From assembly GCF_947498005.1 (NCBI RefSeq), contig NZ_CANMIW010000004.1:62001-126000 (forward strand): 64,000 nucleotides of DNA, written 5' to 3'. A model generated the notes under the pieces. It was not told where the DNA came from, made no database searches, and saw nothing but the letters and a program-made list of their open reading frames with translations. The DNA is from an uncultured Winogradskyella sp. GTDB taxonomy: Bacteria > Bacteroidota > Bacteroidia > Flavobacteriales > Flavobacteriaceae. Positions 34,906 through 43,496 of the stretch are shown one piece after another. How positions within the stretch are numbered: the first letter of the stretch is position 1; every line of letters starts with the position of its first letter. The position numbers and the translations under genes were made by a program.

Positions 34906-36045
34906 TTATTGAATTAGTCTTTCAAAAAAATACGGTTGGTAATAAGTTAGTAATTCAGGATGTGTAATTTTTATTAAATCTTTTAAAACCAAATCTGGTC
35001 TTGCAGTACCTAATTCATAATATAGAACACCACCTGTTGTTCCTGTTTTATTTGAGAATGTATAAATGTTTTTATTTTTAAAGGCTTCAAAATTATTATA
35101 AAGAGCATTTGCTTTTTCTAACTGATCAAAACTTTTATAATAGGAAGGGCTCAGCCATATCTCTGCATCTTGGGCTTTGTCTAAAACAGTTTCAAAACTA
35201 AGTGCCAAACTTCCATTACCAGTCGTTTCACTCCATAAATAATTAACGTTAGCATCTTTTAAGAATTGAGCTTCAGGACTGGAACCATTTGGTAAATACC
35301 AAACATCTTTTTCTAAAGCACCACTCAAAATCGTAGGTTGATGCTGAGCGTTTTTTGCAATCTCTTTAGCTGAATTGTATTCTTTTTCAATGTTGTTGAA
35401 TATAGAATCTGCTTCTTTTTCTTTATTAAATAAGGTGCCAAAAAGTTTAATCCATTCCGCTTTTGCTAATGCGGAACTTTCTGCCCAATCGCCATTGTAT
35501 ATTACCGGAATTCCTGCCTTTTTGATCACTTCAAAGGTTTTATTGACGCCATCTACACCAAATCCAATGACCAAATCAGGATTGAGTTCTAACAAAACCT
35601 CAGTGTTAATACCTTCATTTTTTCCTAATTCTCTAACTTTTTTGGCATCGATTAAAGCTCTTGTTTTTTTTGAAGATATATAATTTGTACCTGGAAAACC
35701 AACCAAATTCTGTTCTACTCCTAATAATTCTAAAGCCGGAATGTGCGTTGTAGATGTTACTACGATTTTGTTTATTTCGGTGTTGATAATAGCATCGAAA
35801 TCTTTAGGTTTAATAGTATTTGAAGACTTGTTATTTGCAATTGCGTAAGAATAGGTCTTCTCAGAATTAGGCCATGGCTCTAAGATTTCAAGTACCTTAT
35901 AGGAGTCAAAGTATGTTACAGAAAAACCTTTAGCATATTTTAGTTCTAATTTTTGTGTTTCAATTGTTGGAGAATTGTCTTGCTTTGGTTCATTTTTACA
36001 TGAACTTACAAATAATAGTATAATTAAAATTTTAATATATTTCAT
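34906..36045 (-). CDS. btuF: Periplasmic B12-type solute-binding lipoprotein (BtuF-like)
   Basis: I choose the ATG at 36045 (MKYIKILIILLFVSSCKN, lipobox SSC); the longer form to 36054 needs a TTG. The fold is the TroA/BtuF type: IVVTSTTHIPALELLGVEQNLVGFPG at the start of lobe 1, LNPDLVIGFG, and a long inter-lobe helix (ALAKAEWIKLFGTLFNKEKEADSIF). Lobe 2 ends with YELGTARPDLVLKDLIKITHPEL, typical of iron/B12 binding proteins. It heads the btuF-btuC-lipoprotein-btuD operon, divergent from the small membrane protein gene and the riboswitch. Confidence 0.82.
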   Translation of the reverse strand: MKYIKILIILLFVSSCKNEPKQDNSPTIETQKLELKYAKGFSVTYFDSYKVLEILEPWPNSEKTYSYAIANNKSSNTIKPKDFDAIINTEINKIVVTSTTHIPALELLGVEQNLVGFPGTNYISSKKTRALIDAKKVRELGKNEGINTEVLLELNPDLVIGFGVDGVNKTFEVIKKAGIPVIYNGDWAESSALAKAEWIKLFGTLFNKEKEADSIFNNIEKEYNSAKEIAKNAQHQPTILSGALEKDVWYLPNGSSPEAQFLKDANVNYLWSETTGNGSLALSFETVLDKAQDAEIWLSPSYYKSFDQLEKANALYNNFEAFKNKNIYTFSNKTGTTGGVLYYELGTARPDLVLKDLIKITHPELLTYYQPYFFERLIQ

Positions 36046-36105
36046 TGGTAACAATTGTAACGTTTTGTTATTTGAGTTCTCATTAATTTTGATAAAAATT
36101 CTACC

Positions 36106-36213
36106 ATGAGAGGCGATTCAAATTTAACACTATATATCGTTGCAGGAATAATCATAGCACATTTTTTAATCGGATTCATTTATCTTATCTACAAAATGAA
36201 TAAGAAAAAGTAA
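36106..36213 (+). CDS. 35-residue single-helix membrane protein
   Basis: A short frame starting MRGDSNLTLYIVAGIIIAHF, with one strongly hydrophobic helix (residues about 8-28) and a basic end (YKMNKKK). The composition, clean topology and positive-inside tail look selected rather than random. It would have been missed by a length cut-off. It sits between divergent btuF and the riboswitch, so it may be transcribed upstream of and into the riboswitch leader. Function unknown; a small partner of a membrane transporter is possible. Confidence 0.5.
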   Translation: MRGDSNLTLYIVAGIIIAHFLIGFIYLIYKMNKKK

Positions 36214-36245
36214 CATTTTATTAGAGTCACTTTGTATTAATAGAC

Positions 36246-36253
36246 TACTTTTG
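36246..36253 (+). promoter_or_regulatory. Bacteroidetes -7 element of the btuB transcript (TACTTTTG)
   Basis: TAnnTTTG match about 10 bases before the riboswitch aptamer begins, the expected place for the btuB-btuG promoter. The -33 element is not clear. Confidence 0.5.
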
Positions 36254-36261
36254 CATTGAAA

Positions 36262-36433
36262 ATTGGTTTCATTCTTAATTGAATGGATTAAAAGGGAATC
36301 TGGTGAGATACCAGAACTGTTCCCGCAACTGTAAGCTTAGTCACGTCGGTGATGCTTGTTATTAAACTTCTAGTCACTGTTCAATTAAGAATGGGAAGGC
36401 AAAATAACAAGACGTAAGTCAGGAGACCTGCCA
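36262..36433 (+). promoter_or_regulatory. Cobalamin riboswitch
   Basis: Conserved cobalamin aptamer blocks appear in order: GGTTT near 36265, GGGAATCTGGTGA near 36295, CCCGCAACTGTAA near 36322, CACTG near 36375, GGGAAGGC near 36393, and the B12 box AGTCAGGAGACCTGCC at 36417-36432. A perfect 14-base complement (36270-36283 with 36380-36393) encloses the core and probably forms the long helix around the ligand-binding junction. It controls btuB and btuG downstream; adenosyl- or methyl-cobalamin binding should repress them. No intrinsic terminator is evident after it, so control may act on translation. Confidence 0.93.
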
Positions 36434-36479
36434 TTTTTTTAACAAAAAGTAAAACTTTCGGGATAAAAGTGATTGCGGT

Positions 36480-38315
36480 ATGATACGTATAGTACTCTGT
36501 TTATTATTGCTATGTTTTTATAGCGTTGCTAAGGCACAAACGTCCACTGATTCTATTCAGCGCTTGGATGAAGTTGTGTTAAGTGATGTTAAACTGAAGC
36601 GTTATAACCAAGGCTATAAACTTACTGTCTTAAACGATTCTATTCTTAGAAAAAACGGAAATTCCTTAACTGATGTATTACGTTTTAATTCTAACATCTA
36701 TTTCAAAGAGAATGGCTATGGTATGGTTTCTTCGGCTTCTTTTAGAGGAACCAATGCATCACAAACTGCTGTGATTTGGAATGGTATTAATATTAACTCT
36801 CCATTGCTTGGACAAGTAGATTTTAATACCATTTCTTCAGCTAATTACAATTCAATAAGTATAAGAAGTGGAGGAGGAAGTGTGCAATATGGAAGTGGAG
36901 CTATTGGAGGAAGTGTACATCTCTCTAATGATTCTGATTTTACAAAGCATATAAATCATAGGTTACAATTGGGTTACGGAAGTTATGAAACAGAGAATGC
37001 TAGTTATAATTTATCTTTTGGTAATAACAAATGGTCTGGTAGTGCTGGTGTTTCTTATATTAATACCGAAAATGATTATCGTATTCTGGGTACAGATGAG
37101 AAAAATGAAAATGGTGCTTTTAACAATTTAGATCTTAATTTCAATTTGGGTTATGTTTTATCTCAAAAGGATGTTTTAAAAGTATACCATCAGAATTTTA
37201 GAAGTGATAGAGCATTTTCTTCAACCTTATTAGCACCTTCTAATAGTAAATATGAAACTGAAGATTATCGTAGTATGTTAGAATGGGCTCATGTTAGTGA
37301 CAATTTTACGTCCAGTTTAAAAACGGTTCATTTATTAGAAAAATTTAAATATTTTGAAAACAAAGATTTAAACAATTATTCTGAAGGTCAAGCAGAGACA
37401 TGGCTCATTAAGCATCATTATAAACTTAATCTATCTAAACAAATGGCCTTGAGTGTTATTACAGATTACAGTTCTATTACAGCAGAAGGCAATAGTTATG
37501 TAGACCCAAAACGCTGTGCTTTTTCAGCTACGGCAATATTCAATCATCAATTTTCAACAAGGTTTAGGTACAACCTAAATATTAGAAAAGATGTGATTTC
37601 AGATTTTAAAAGCCCATTAGTTTTTGCTGGAGATTTAAGTTATAAAGTAGCGGAATCATATATGTTAAAGTTTAATGCATCTAAAAACTTTAGAGTACCA
37701 ACATTTAATGATTTGTATTGGAATCCTGGTGGAAACTTAGACTTAGAACCAGAAGAGTCTTTTCAATTTGATTTAGGTCATCAACTCGAAATTTTAAAAT
37801 CGTTACATTTAAAACTGAACACATTTTACATTGAAACTTCAGACCTCATTCAATGGCGACCAAATACTGAAACTAATTATTGGAATCCTGTAAATATTGC
37901 TAATGCAAAACATTATGGCTTAGAGGTGGAGCTTGGCTATATCAAAAAAATCAAAGCACATAACTTTAATTTAGTAACAATCTATTCTTATACAGAAACG
38001 GAAGACGTAGAGAAAAATCAGCCTTTATACTATGTGCCGCTCCATAAAGCAAATATAGCGTTATCATATAATTTTAAATCATTTACCGCTTATTACCAAC
38101 ACTTGTTCACTGGAGAGGTAGATATTATTGGTAGTTCATTAAATGGTTATGACGTTGGAAATATAGGCTGTTCTTATGAACTAAATAAATCCGGAAAATT
38201 AAATTATATCCTAGACTTAAAAGTTAATAACATTTATAACACTTATTACGAAAACGTAGCATTGCGACCAATGCCAAACAGAAATTTCAATATTAAACTA
38301 ACACTTAAATTTTAA
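36480..38315 (+). CDS. btuB: TonB-dependent cobalamin receptor (BtuB-like)
   Basis: A signal peptide (about 1-19, ending AKAQT) is followed by a short TonB-box region, a plug domain (about 25-145, with VLRFNSNIYFKENGYG, FRGTNASQTAVIWNGININSP and SIRSGGGSVQYGSGAIGGSVHL) and a 22-strand barrel ending with a C-terminal aromatic LKF. At 611 residues it matches BtuB length (about 600), shorter than SusC-type receptors, which also have an N-terminal CarboxypepD_reg domain not seen here. Immediate riboswitch control supports cobalamin as ligand. btuG begins 6 bases later. Confidence 0.9.
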   Translation: MIRIVLCLLLLCFYSVAKAQTSTDSIQRLDEVVLSDVKLKRYNQGYKLTVLNDSILRKNGNSLTDVLRFNSNIYFKENGYGMVSSASFRGTNASQTAVIWNGININSPLLGQVDFNTISSANYNSISIRSGGGSVQYGSGAIGGSVHLSNDSDFTKHINHRLQLGYGSYETENASYNLSFGNNKWSGSAGVSYINTENDYRILGTDEKNENGAFNNLDLNFNLGYVLSQKDVLKVYHQNFRSDRAFSSTLLAPSNSKYETEDYRSMLEWAHVSDNFTSSLKTVHLLEKFKYFENKDLNNYSEGQAETWLIKHHYKLNLSKQMALSVITDYSSITAEGNSYVDPKRCAFSATAIFNHQFSTRFRYNLNIRKDVISDFKSPLVFAGDLSYKVAESYMLKFNASKNFRVPTFNDLYWNPGGNLDLEPEESFQFDLGHQLEILKSLHLKLNTFYIETSDLIQWRPNTETNYWNPVNIANAKHYGLEVELGYIKKIKAHNFNLVTIYSYTETEDVEKNQPLYYVPLHKANIALSYNFKSFTAYYQHLFTGEVDIIGSSLNGYDVGNIGCSYELNKSGKLNYILDLKVNNIYNTYYENVALRPMPNRNFNIKLTLKF

Positions 38316-38321
38316 AACAAA

Positions 38322-39383
38322 ATGATTTCAAAAAAAATTACTTTACTCTTTTTATCAGTAACCTTATTATTTACTTCGTGTAATAGTGACGATGATAATA
38401 ATGGAAATGAATCTTTAGGCGATTACGAAAACGGAATAATTGTTTCAAACGAAGGTAATTTTGGACAAGGAAATGCCTCAATTACGTATACTTCTGATGA
38501 TTTATCTATTATTGAAAATAATGTTTTTAGTGCTGTAAATGGTAGAGCTTTGGGAGATGTAGCTCAAAGTATAGCCTTCAATGATGATTTGGCGTATATC
38601 GTTTTAAACGTGTCTAATGCTATTGAAATTGTAAACCGTTACACTTTCGAATCTGTAGCAACCATAGATACTGGTTTAAATAACCCAAGACATATTGCTT
38701 TTGCAAATGGTAAAGGTTATGTTACAAATTGGGGAGATGGTGGTGTTGCTACTGATGATTATGTTGCTGTTATAGACGCTACAACGAACACAATGAGCTC
38801 ACAATCTATTGCCGTAGAAGAAGGGCCAGAGAAAATAGTAGCAAACGGAAACACAGTTTACGTTGCACATCAAGGTGGTTATGGACAGAACAATGTTATT
38901 TCAGTTATAAATGCAGCTACAGATGTGGTGTCTACAACAATAACAGTAGGAGATGTACCAAATTCTTTAAGATTAGATAGTGATGGCGATTTATGGGTTT
39001 TAGCTGGTGGAACACCATCTTGGACAGGTAGTGAAACTGGTGGAAAATTATCTAAAATAGATAGTAGTGATTATTCTGTAACATCAATTGATTTTGCAGG
39101 TACAGAGCACCCAAGCTTTCTCGCATTAGAAAACGGAACACTTTACTATTATTTATCTGGTAGTGTTTATAAAATGGATGAAGATGATACAGTATTGCCA
39201 ACATCAGCAGAAATTACTGGTTTAAGCTTTTACGGTATGGAAGTTAAAGATAATGTATTATATGGAGTTGATGCTTTAGATTACACAAGTAATGGTATGC
39301 TTTTATCATACAGCTTATCTTCTAACGAGGTTACAAACTTTGCTAACACAGGTATAATTCCTGGAGGTGTATATTTTAATTAA
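38322..39383 (+). CDS. btuG: Surface beta-propeller lipoprotein, BtuG-like
   Basis: A lipoprotein (lipobox TSCN, followed by acidic SDDDNN, a known surface-export signal in Bacteroidetes) with a YncE/DUF5074-type beta-propeller: repeated elements such as NNPRHIAFANGKGYVTNWGDGG, VYVAHQGGYGQNNVISVIN and DGDLWVLAGG. The Bacteroides BtuG proteins have this fold, are encoded next to btuB, and bind B12 tightly at the cell surface. Position directly after btuB under a cobalamin riboswitch makes BtuG the best call. Ligand residues cannot be verified by eye. Confidence 0.8.
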   Translation: MISKKITLLFLSVTLLFTSCNSDDDNNGNESLGDYENGIIVSNEGNFGQGNASITYTSDDLSIIENNVFSAVNGRALGDVAQSIAFNDDLAYIVLNVSNAIEIVNRYTFESVATIDTGLNNPRHIAFANGKGYVTNWGDGGVATDDYVAVIDATTNTMSSQSIAVEEGPEKIVANGNTVYVAHQGGYGQNNVISVINAATDVVSTTITVGDVPNSLRLDSDGDLWVLAGGTPSWTGSETGGKLSKIDSSDYSVTSIDFAGTEHPSFLALENGTLYYYLSGSVYKMDEDDTVLPTSAEITGLSFYGMEVKDNVLYGVDALDYTSNGMLLSYSLSSNEVTNFANTGIIPGGVYFN

Positions 39384-39403
39384 AATAACCCTTTAGAAAG
39401 ACA

Positions 39404-39437
39404 AAAAGCCGCATTCTAAATTTAGAATGCGGCTTTT
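39404..39437. terminator. Bidirectional terminator after btuG
   Basis: A perfect 17-bp inverted repeat AAAAGCCGCATTCTAAA / TTTAGAATGCGGCTTTT, with T-runs on both strands, between btuG (+) and the S41 peptidase gene (-). Confidence 0.92.
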
Positions 39438-39456
39438 TTAGTTATATGTAACGTGT

Positions 39457-40884
39457 TTAATCAATATACATGTCTTGTTCTAAGGGTGTTATAATTTGCT
39501 TTACTTGTCTAAATTCATTAATTTCAATGGCTTGACCAGACGAACGATCAGCAGAAGTTATGTTTTGAATGGCTGCAGCTAAAAGCGGCTCGTTGACGTC
39601 TCCAAGAATCCCGAAATTAGTTGGTGACTCTGATAAGTCAATATTTGGAATTAAACCTGTATTTGGAACCAATTCATCATTTACATTGGTAGAATTTGCA
39701 ATTAAAGGTTGTAAAGCATATGTATGACCAAGGTTGATGCCATCTGTTGAAAATAAGCCAGGAGAGTCATAAACGGTTTGAGAAGCTTGAGTTTTCCCTA
39801 CAGTATTCTCGCCAATAACAATAACATCGATGTATGGACTAAGACTATTAATAACCAATTCGCTAGCAGAAGCTGTTCTTCTATTGGTAGTTAAAATATA
39901 GACTTTAGTTAGGTTAAGACTATTTATAGAGCCACCACCTGAGATAGAATTTGTAAATAAATAGTCTTCATTGTTGTTACTCAAATTGTCGTTATAAAAT
40001 AATTTAGAATAGACAGAGCCCATAAATTGCCCTGTAACCATGCTACCTAAATATGCTGCTGTTTGTACAGAGCCACCTCCATTATATCTTAAATCTAATA
40101 CCAATTCTGTAACACCAGCTGTGCTGAACTCTCCAAATGCGTCGTTTAAAGCGGAATTATAATTACTATTAAATGCATTGTACATTAAGTACCCAATATT
40201 AGTGCCATTAACTTGAATAACTTCAGACTTATGTACAGGATTTTCAGTGTAGGTTTCTTTAGATAAACTTACATTTTCGTTATTTAGCGTAATCGTATCG
40301 TCTTCAGTATCATTGGTTCCGTTGTTATTATAATCAGCAAAACCTAAGGTGTAATTATTTGATGATAAGAGGTCAGTATAATTACTAGAATTAAGGTTTT
40401 CTCCATTTACTGTCCTAAATATTTGACCGCGTTCTAAACCTAAATTAGAAGCTACACTATTATTTAAAACTAGAGTGATAGCACCATATATTTCAGAATC
40501 GCTACCTGGTACAAAATATAAATTGTATTCAATACCATTACTTATTGTAGTGCCTCCTAATAGATCTAATAACTGATTGTAATTACTATAAATTCTACTA
40601 AATCGATCTATAGTATTTGGCATATATTTTAAAGATTCAAATAATTCTTCTGGAGAGCTATAACTGTTGAGATAGTCGTTGTATTCTACATTAGTAGCAA
40701 ACCTATCGTTAGCTAAATCTGGAATTTCAGGTTTGTACAAATAAACGGCATTCATTGCTTTCCAGACAAAATCACTAATTTCTACAGAAGTAGAAACGAT
40801 GATATCATCATCTAAGTCGTCATAACAAGACGTGATACTAATTGTCGTGATAAATACAAGTAATAAGATTTTAATTTTCTTCAT
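39457..40884 (-). CDS. S41 family peptidase lipoprotein
   Basis: I start at the ATG at 40884 so that the signal MKKIKILLLVFITTISITSC ends in a lipobox; the longer form begins at 40911. Domains: an N-terminal helical region, a PDZ-like domain (about 100-200, GRIFRTVNGE-like segment) and a C-terminal-processing-peptidase domain with VLDLRYNGGGSVQTA and the catalytic Ser in TNRRTASASELV near residue 335, followed by GENTVGKTQASQ containing the expected Lys. It is probably an envelope protease. It faces the divergent second ECF sigma operon. Confidence 0.9.
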   Translation of the reverse strand: MKKIKILLLVFITTISITSCYDDLDDDIIVSTSVEISDFVWKAMNAVYLYKPEIPDLANDRFATNVEYNDYLNSYSSPEELFESLKYMPNTIDRFSRIYSNYNQLLDLLGGTTISNGIEYNLYFVPGSDSEIYGAITLVLNNSVASNLGLERGQIFRTVNGENLNSSNYTDLLSSNNYTLGFADYNNNGTNDTEDDTITLNNENVSLSKETYTENPVHKSEVIQVNGTNIGYLMYNAFNSNYNSALNDAFGEFSTAGVTELVLDLRYNGGGSVQTAAYLGSMVTGQFMGSVYSKLFYNDNLSNNNEDYLFTNSISGGGSINSLNLTKVYILTTNRRTASASELVINSLSPYIDVIVIGENTVGKTQASQTVYDSPGLFSTDGINLGHTYALQPLIANSTNVNDELVPNTGLIPNIDLSESPTNFGILGDVNEPLLAAAIQNITSADRSSGQAIEINEFRQVKQIITPLEQDMYID

Positions 40885-41056
40885 AATTCTTTTTCTTTTT
40901 TCAAATAGCAATTTTTTACATCTATGTCTATGTGTAAAACTCTAAATTTACTCACAATATTATAAAAAACATAAAATCTTTGTAACAAAAGATAAAGTGG
41001 TTCGTCGTAATATTGAAAGCGAGTAAAATTGCAATCATCAACCAATCAAAAAAATA

Positions 41057-41566
41057 ATGAAACAGGCAGATTTTGTAAAAATCGTGATGCCCTTTAAGGA
41101 TAAAGTTTTTCGTTTAGCGAAACGATTACTAATATCTCGTGAAGAAGCAGAAGATGCAACACAAGAAATACTGTTGAAATTATGGAAGAATAATAAAAAG
41201 ATTGAAGACTATAAAAATGTGGAAGCGTTTTCTATGACTATGACCAAGAATTTTTGTTTGGATCGATTAAAATCTAAGCAAGCACAAAATTTAAAAATTG
41301 TTCATAGTAATTATACAGATGGTAACACATCATTACAGAAGCAAGTAGAAGCAAAAGATAGTGTGGATTGGGTTTCAAAAATAATGGAAGACCTACCAGA
41401 GCAACAAAAAATAATAGTGCAACTAAGAGATATTGAAGAATACGATTTTGCAGAAATAGCTAAAATGCTAGACATGAATGAAACTGCAATACGAGTGAAT
41501 TTATCTAGAGCACGAAAAATAATAAGAGAAAAATTAACTAATACACATCAATATGGTATTAAATAA
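41057..41566 (+). CDS. ECF-type RNA polymerase sigma factor (second module)
   Basis: A sigma-70 family ECF protein (169 residues). Region 2: EEAEDATQEILLKLWKNN and AFSMTMTKNFCLDRLKSK. Region 4: LPEQQKIIVQLRDIEEYDFAEIAKML with recognition helix NETAIRVNLSRARKIIREKL. It heads a four-gene operon (sigma, membrane protein, two DUF4252 proteins), and the next gene overlaps its 3' end by 14 bases. This layout is a recurrent Bacteroidetes envelope-response module. Confidence 0.92.
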   Translation: MKQADFVKIVMPFKDKVFRLAKRLLISREEAEDATQEILLKLWKNNKKIEDYKNVEAFSMTMTKNFCLDRLKSKQAQNLKIVHSNYTDGNTSLQKQVEAKDSVDWVSKIMEDLPEQQKIIVQLRDIEEYDFAEIAKMLDMNETAIRVNLSRARKIIREKLTNTHQYGIK

Positions 41567-42044
41567 TATAGAAAAATTAGTAGAAAAGTATAACAATGCT
41601 GAGACTACACTTAAAGAAGAGGCGCAATTAAAAGCCTATTTTTTAAGCGATGATGTAGCACCTCATTTAGAACATTACAAGCCAATGTTTCAATACTTTT
41701 CTAATGCGAAAAAAGAGCAGTACACTAAAGACGTTCCATTAAAGTCTAATAAAACACAATTGTATAAATGGATTTCTGTCGCAGCTGTGGCTGTTTTAAT
41801 GCTTGGAATATTTATTCCTAATTGGAATAGTGGACCAAAAACGCTTTCGGAATATACACCAGAAGAGCAGAAATTATACTTAGAGACAAAGCAAGCGCTC
41901 GCCTTAATTTCTAATAATTTAAATCAAGGTTTGCAAGGAATGAATGCACTCGATATGGCAGGAGACAACTTAAACAGAGGTCTAGAAAAAGCCCATTATA
42001 TTTCGGTGTATAGTAATACAACAAACAAATTATTAAAGAATTAA
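41553..42044 (+). CDS. Putative anti-sigma membrane protein
   Basis: A 163-residue protein with a cytoplasmic N-terminal part of about 70 residues, one transmembrane helix (about 72-90, ISVAAVAVLMLGIFIP) and a periplasmic tail. It overlaps the sigma gene by 14 bases, so translation is coupled, the usual sign of sigma/anti-sigma pairs. No zinc-binding ZAS motif is present. Anti-sigma function is inferred from topology and position. Confidence 0.65.
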   Translation: MVLNNIEKLVEKYNNAETTLKEEAQLKAYFLSDDVAPHLEHYKPMFQYFSNAKKEQYTKDVPLKSNKTQLYKWISVAAVAVLMLGIFIPNWNSGPKTLSEYTPEEQKLYLETKQALALISNNLNQGLQGMNALDMAGDNLNRGLEKAHYISVYSNTTNKLLKN

Positions 42045-42063
42045 ATTTTAAAAACAAGAAATC

Positions 42064-42666
42064 ATGAAAAATTATAAATCATATTTAACAATGGGTAAAA
42101 AAACTATTTTAATAGCTGTACTAATGGTCTCAACATTAGCGTCATTTGGTCAGACATCAATAGACAAATTAGAAGATAATGAGAATATTACATCCTTTAT
42201 TTTAAATCAAAAAATGTTCAGGATGTTGGCAACAATGGGAATGAACATTGAAGATGCTGAAGGGAAAGAGTATGTAGAAATGGTTAATAAAATCACAGGT
42301 TTAAAGGTGTTTACATCTGGTGATGAGTCTGCCTCAAAAGCTATGACAAGTACAGTGACGAGTTATTTAAAGTCTTCAAAATTAGAAGAGTTAATGCGTT
42401 TTAAAGATGGTGACCAAACGGTTAAGTTTTATGTAAGAGAGGGTAAAGATGAAAACCATGTAAAAGAGCTATTAATGTTTATGACAGGATTAAGTGACTT
42501 TACAGATGATGAAGGTGTAAAAATAAATGGTAAAGAATTTAAGTTCGAAACTGTCGTTATTTCTTTAACAGGTGAGATAGACTTAAGACAAATATCTAAG
42601 ATTACAAGTCAAATGGATATTCCTGGTGGAGAACAACTTAATAAAGCAGGAGAAAATAAAGAATAA
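42064..42666 (+). CDS. DUF4252 exported protein
   Basis: A signal peptide (ending SFGQT near residue 30) followed by a single DUF4252 domain: EDNENITSFILNQKMFRMLATMG and FKDGDQTVKFYVREGKDENHVKELLMF. DUF4252 proteins are restricted mostly to Bacteroidetes and often sit behind ECF sigma and anti-sigma genes, as here. Function unknown. It is followed by a paralogous lipoprotein 4 bases after its stop codon. Confidence 0.85.
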   Translation: MKNYKSYLTMGKKTILIAVLMVSTLASFGQTSIDKLEDNENITSFILNQKMFRMLATMGMNIEDAEGKEYVEMVNKITGLKVFTSGDESASKAMTSTVTSYLKSSKLEELMRFKDGDQTVKFYVREGKDENHVKELLMFMTGLSDFTDDEGVKINGKEFKFETVVISLTGEIDLRQISKITSQMDIPGGEQLNKAGENKE

Positions 42667-42670
42667 AGTT

Positions 42671-43216
42671 ATGATACAATCAATCAAAAAATCAATGGTA
42701 GTGTTGCTTCTGATTACGGCTTTTACAAGCTGTAATCAAGGGCCAACATTGCAAACGTATTACGTAGATAATGAAGAAAAAGCTGGCTTTGCTTCATTTG
42801 ATGTACCAACAAGTTTTATTAACGTAGAAAGCGTTGATATGACCGAAGAACAAAAGGAAGCATATAATTCAGTAGATAAGTTAAATGTATTGACTTATAT
42901 GAAAGAAGATACCGATTCTGAAGTTTATAAGTTAGAACTAGAAAAGGTTAAAACGATTCTTGAAAACCCTAAATATGAAGAACTCATGCGTGGAGGAAAT
43001 TCTAAAGATGGCAAATTTGTAGTGAAATTTTTAGGAGATGTAGAACGTATAGATGAGCTTATTGTATTTGGTAGTGCTAACAATAAAGGCTTTATGATTG
43101 CAAGAGTTTTAGGTGATGATATGCAACCAGGCGAATTAATGAAATTAGGTTCGGTTTTAGAAAAGGCAAATTATGATAGCACTGATCTTGTAGGTTTAAA
43201 AGAATTTTTCAAATAA
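42671..43216 (+). CDS. DUF4252-like lipoprotein
   Basis: I take the ATG at 42671, 4 bases after the upstream stop, because it gives MIQSIKKSMVVLLLITAFTSC with a lipobox; the longer reading from 42626 would overlap the upstream gene. The mature part resembles its neighbour (YEELMRGGNSKDGKFVVKFLGDVERIDELIVFG compared with EELMRFKDGDQTVKFYVREG), so the two probably arose by tandem duplication. It is the last gene of the ECF operon, ended by the hairpin at 43265. Confidence 0.8.
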   Translation: MIQSIKKSMVVLLLITAFTSCNQGPTLQTYYVDNEEKAGFASFDVPTSFINVESVDMTEEQKEAYNSVDKLNVLTYMKEDTDSEVYKLELEKVKTILENPKYEELMRGGNSKDGKFVVKFLGDVERIDELIVFGSANNKGFMIARVLGDDMQPGELMKLGSVLEKANYDSTDLVGLKEFFK

Positions 43217-43257
43217 TAGCTTAATGAAATTTAAATAAACTGACTTTTATTTAAATG

Positions 43258-43485
43258 TTAATGTAAATCGTCTTGAAGCTTGTCTTCAGGACGATTTTTT
43301 TTTGAATCATTTTTTAAAGCAAAATTAACAGCTGCGAAGAACAATGCTCCAAATCCAAGGAAGATCAGAACCTGCACAATGAAATAGTCCAGAATATCGA
43401 ATATACCAGCAAAGAAAAAGCTAAATGTAAGGACAGCTACACTAGCCAGAGCAATGCCGTTTTCTGTTTTAGGAATAAATTTCAC
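43258..43485 (-). CDS. Small two-helix membrane protein downstream of purB
   Basis: A 75-residue protein with two hydrophobic helices (about 10-30 and 33-57) and a charged C-terminus (KNDSKKNRPEDKLQDDLH). No family recognised. It starts 11 bases after purB and is probably cotranscribed with it. Its 3' end overlaps the terminator hairpin of the convergent DUF4252 operon, which constrains its last codons. Confidence 0.6.
   Translation of the reverse strand: MKFIPKTENGIALASVAVLTFSFFFAGIFDILDYFIVQVLIFLGFGALFFAAVNFALKNDSKKNRPEDKLQDDLH
43265..43304 (+). terminator. Terminator of DUF4252 operon, inside a convergent gene's end
   Basis: A 14-bp stem (AAATCGTCTTGAAG with CTTCAGGACGATTT, one G-T wobble) and T-run on +, 48 bases after the DUF4252-like lipoprotein. 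It lies within the last codons of the minus-strand gene. Confidence 0.85.
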
Positions 43486-43496
43486 AAATAAAATAA

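Larger units (their letters stand above)
36055..36479. other. B12 locus divergent control region
   Basis: 425 bases containing, left to right, the 5' region of the btuF operon, a 35-codon membrane-protein reading frame (36106-36213), a -7 element (36246-36253), the cobalamin riboswitch aptamer (36262-36433) and a 46-base leader that runs to the btuB ATG at 36480. Confidence 0.7.
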
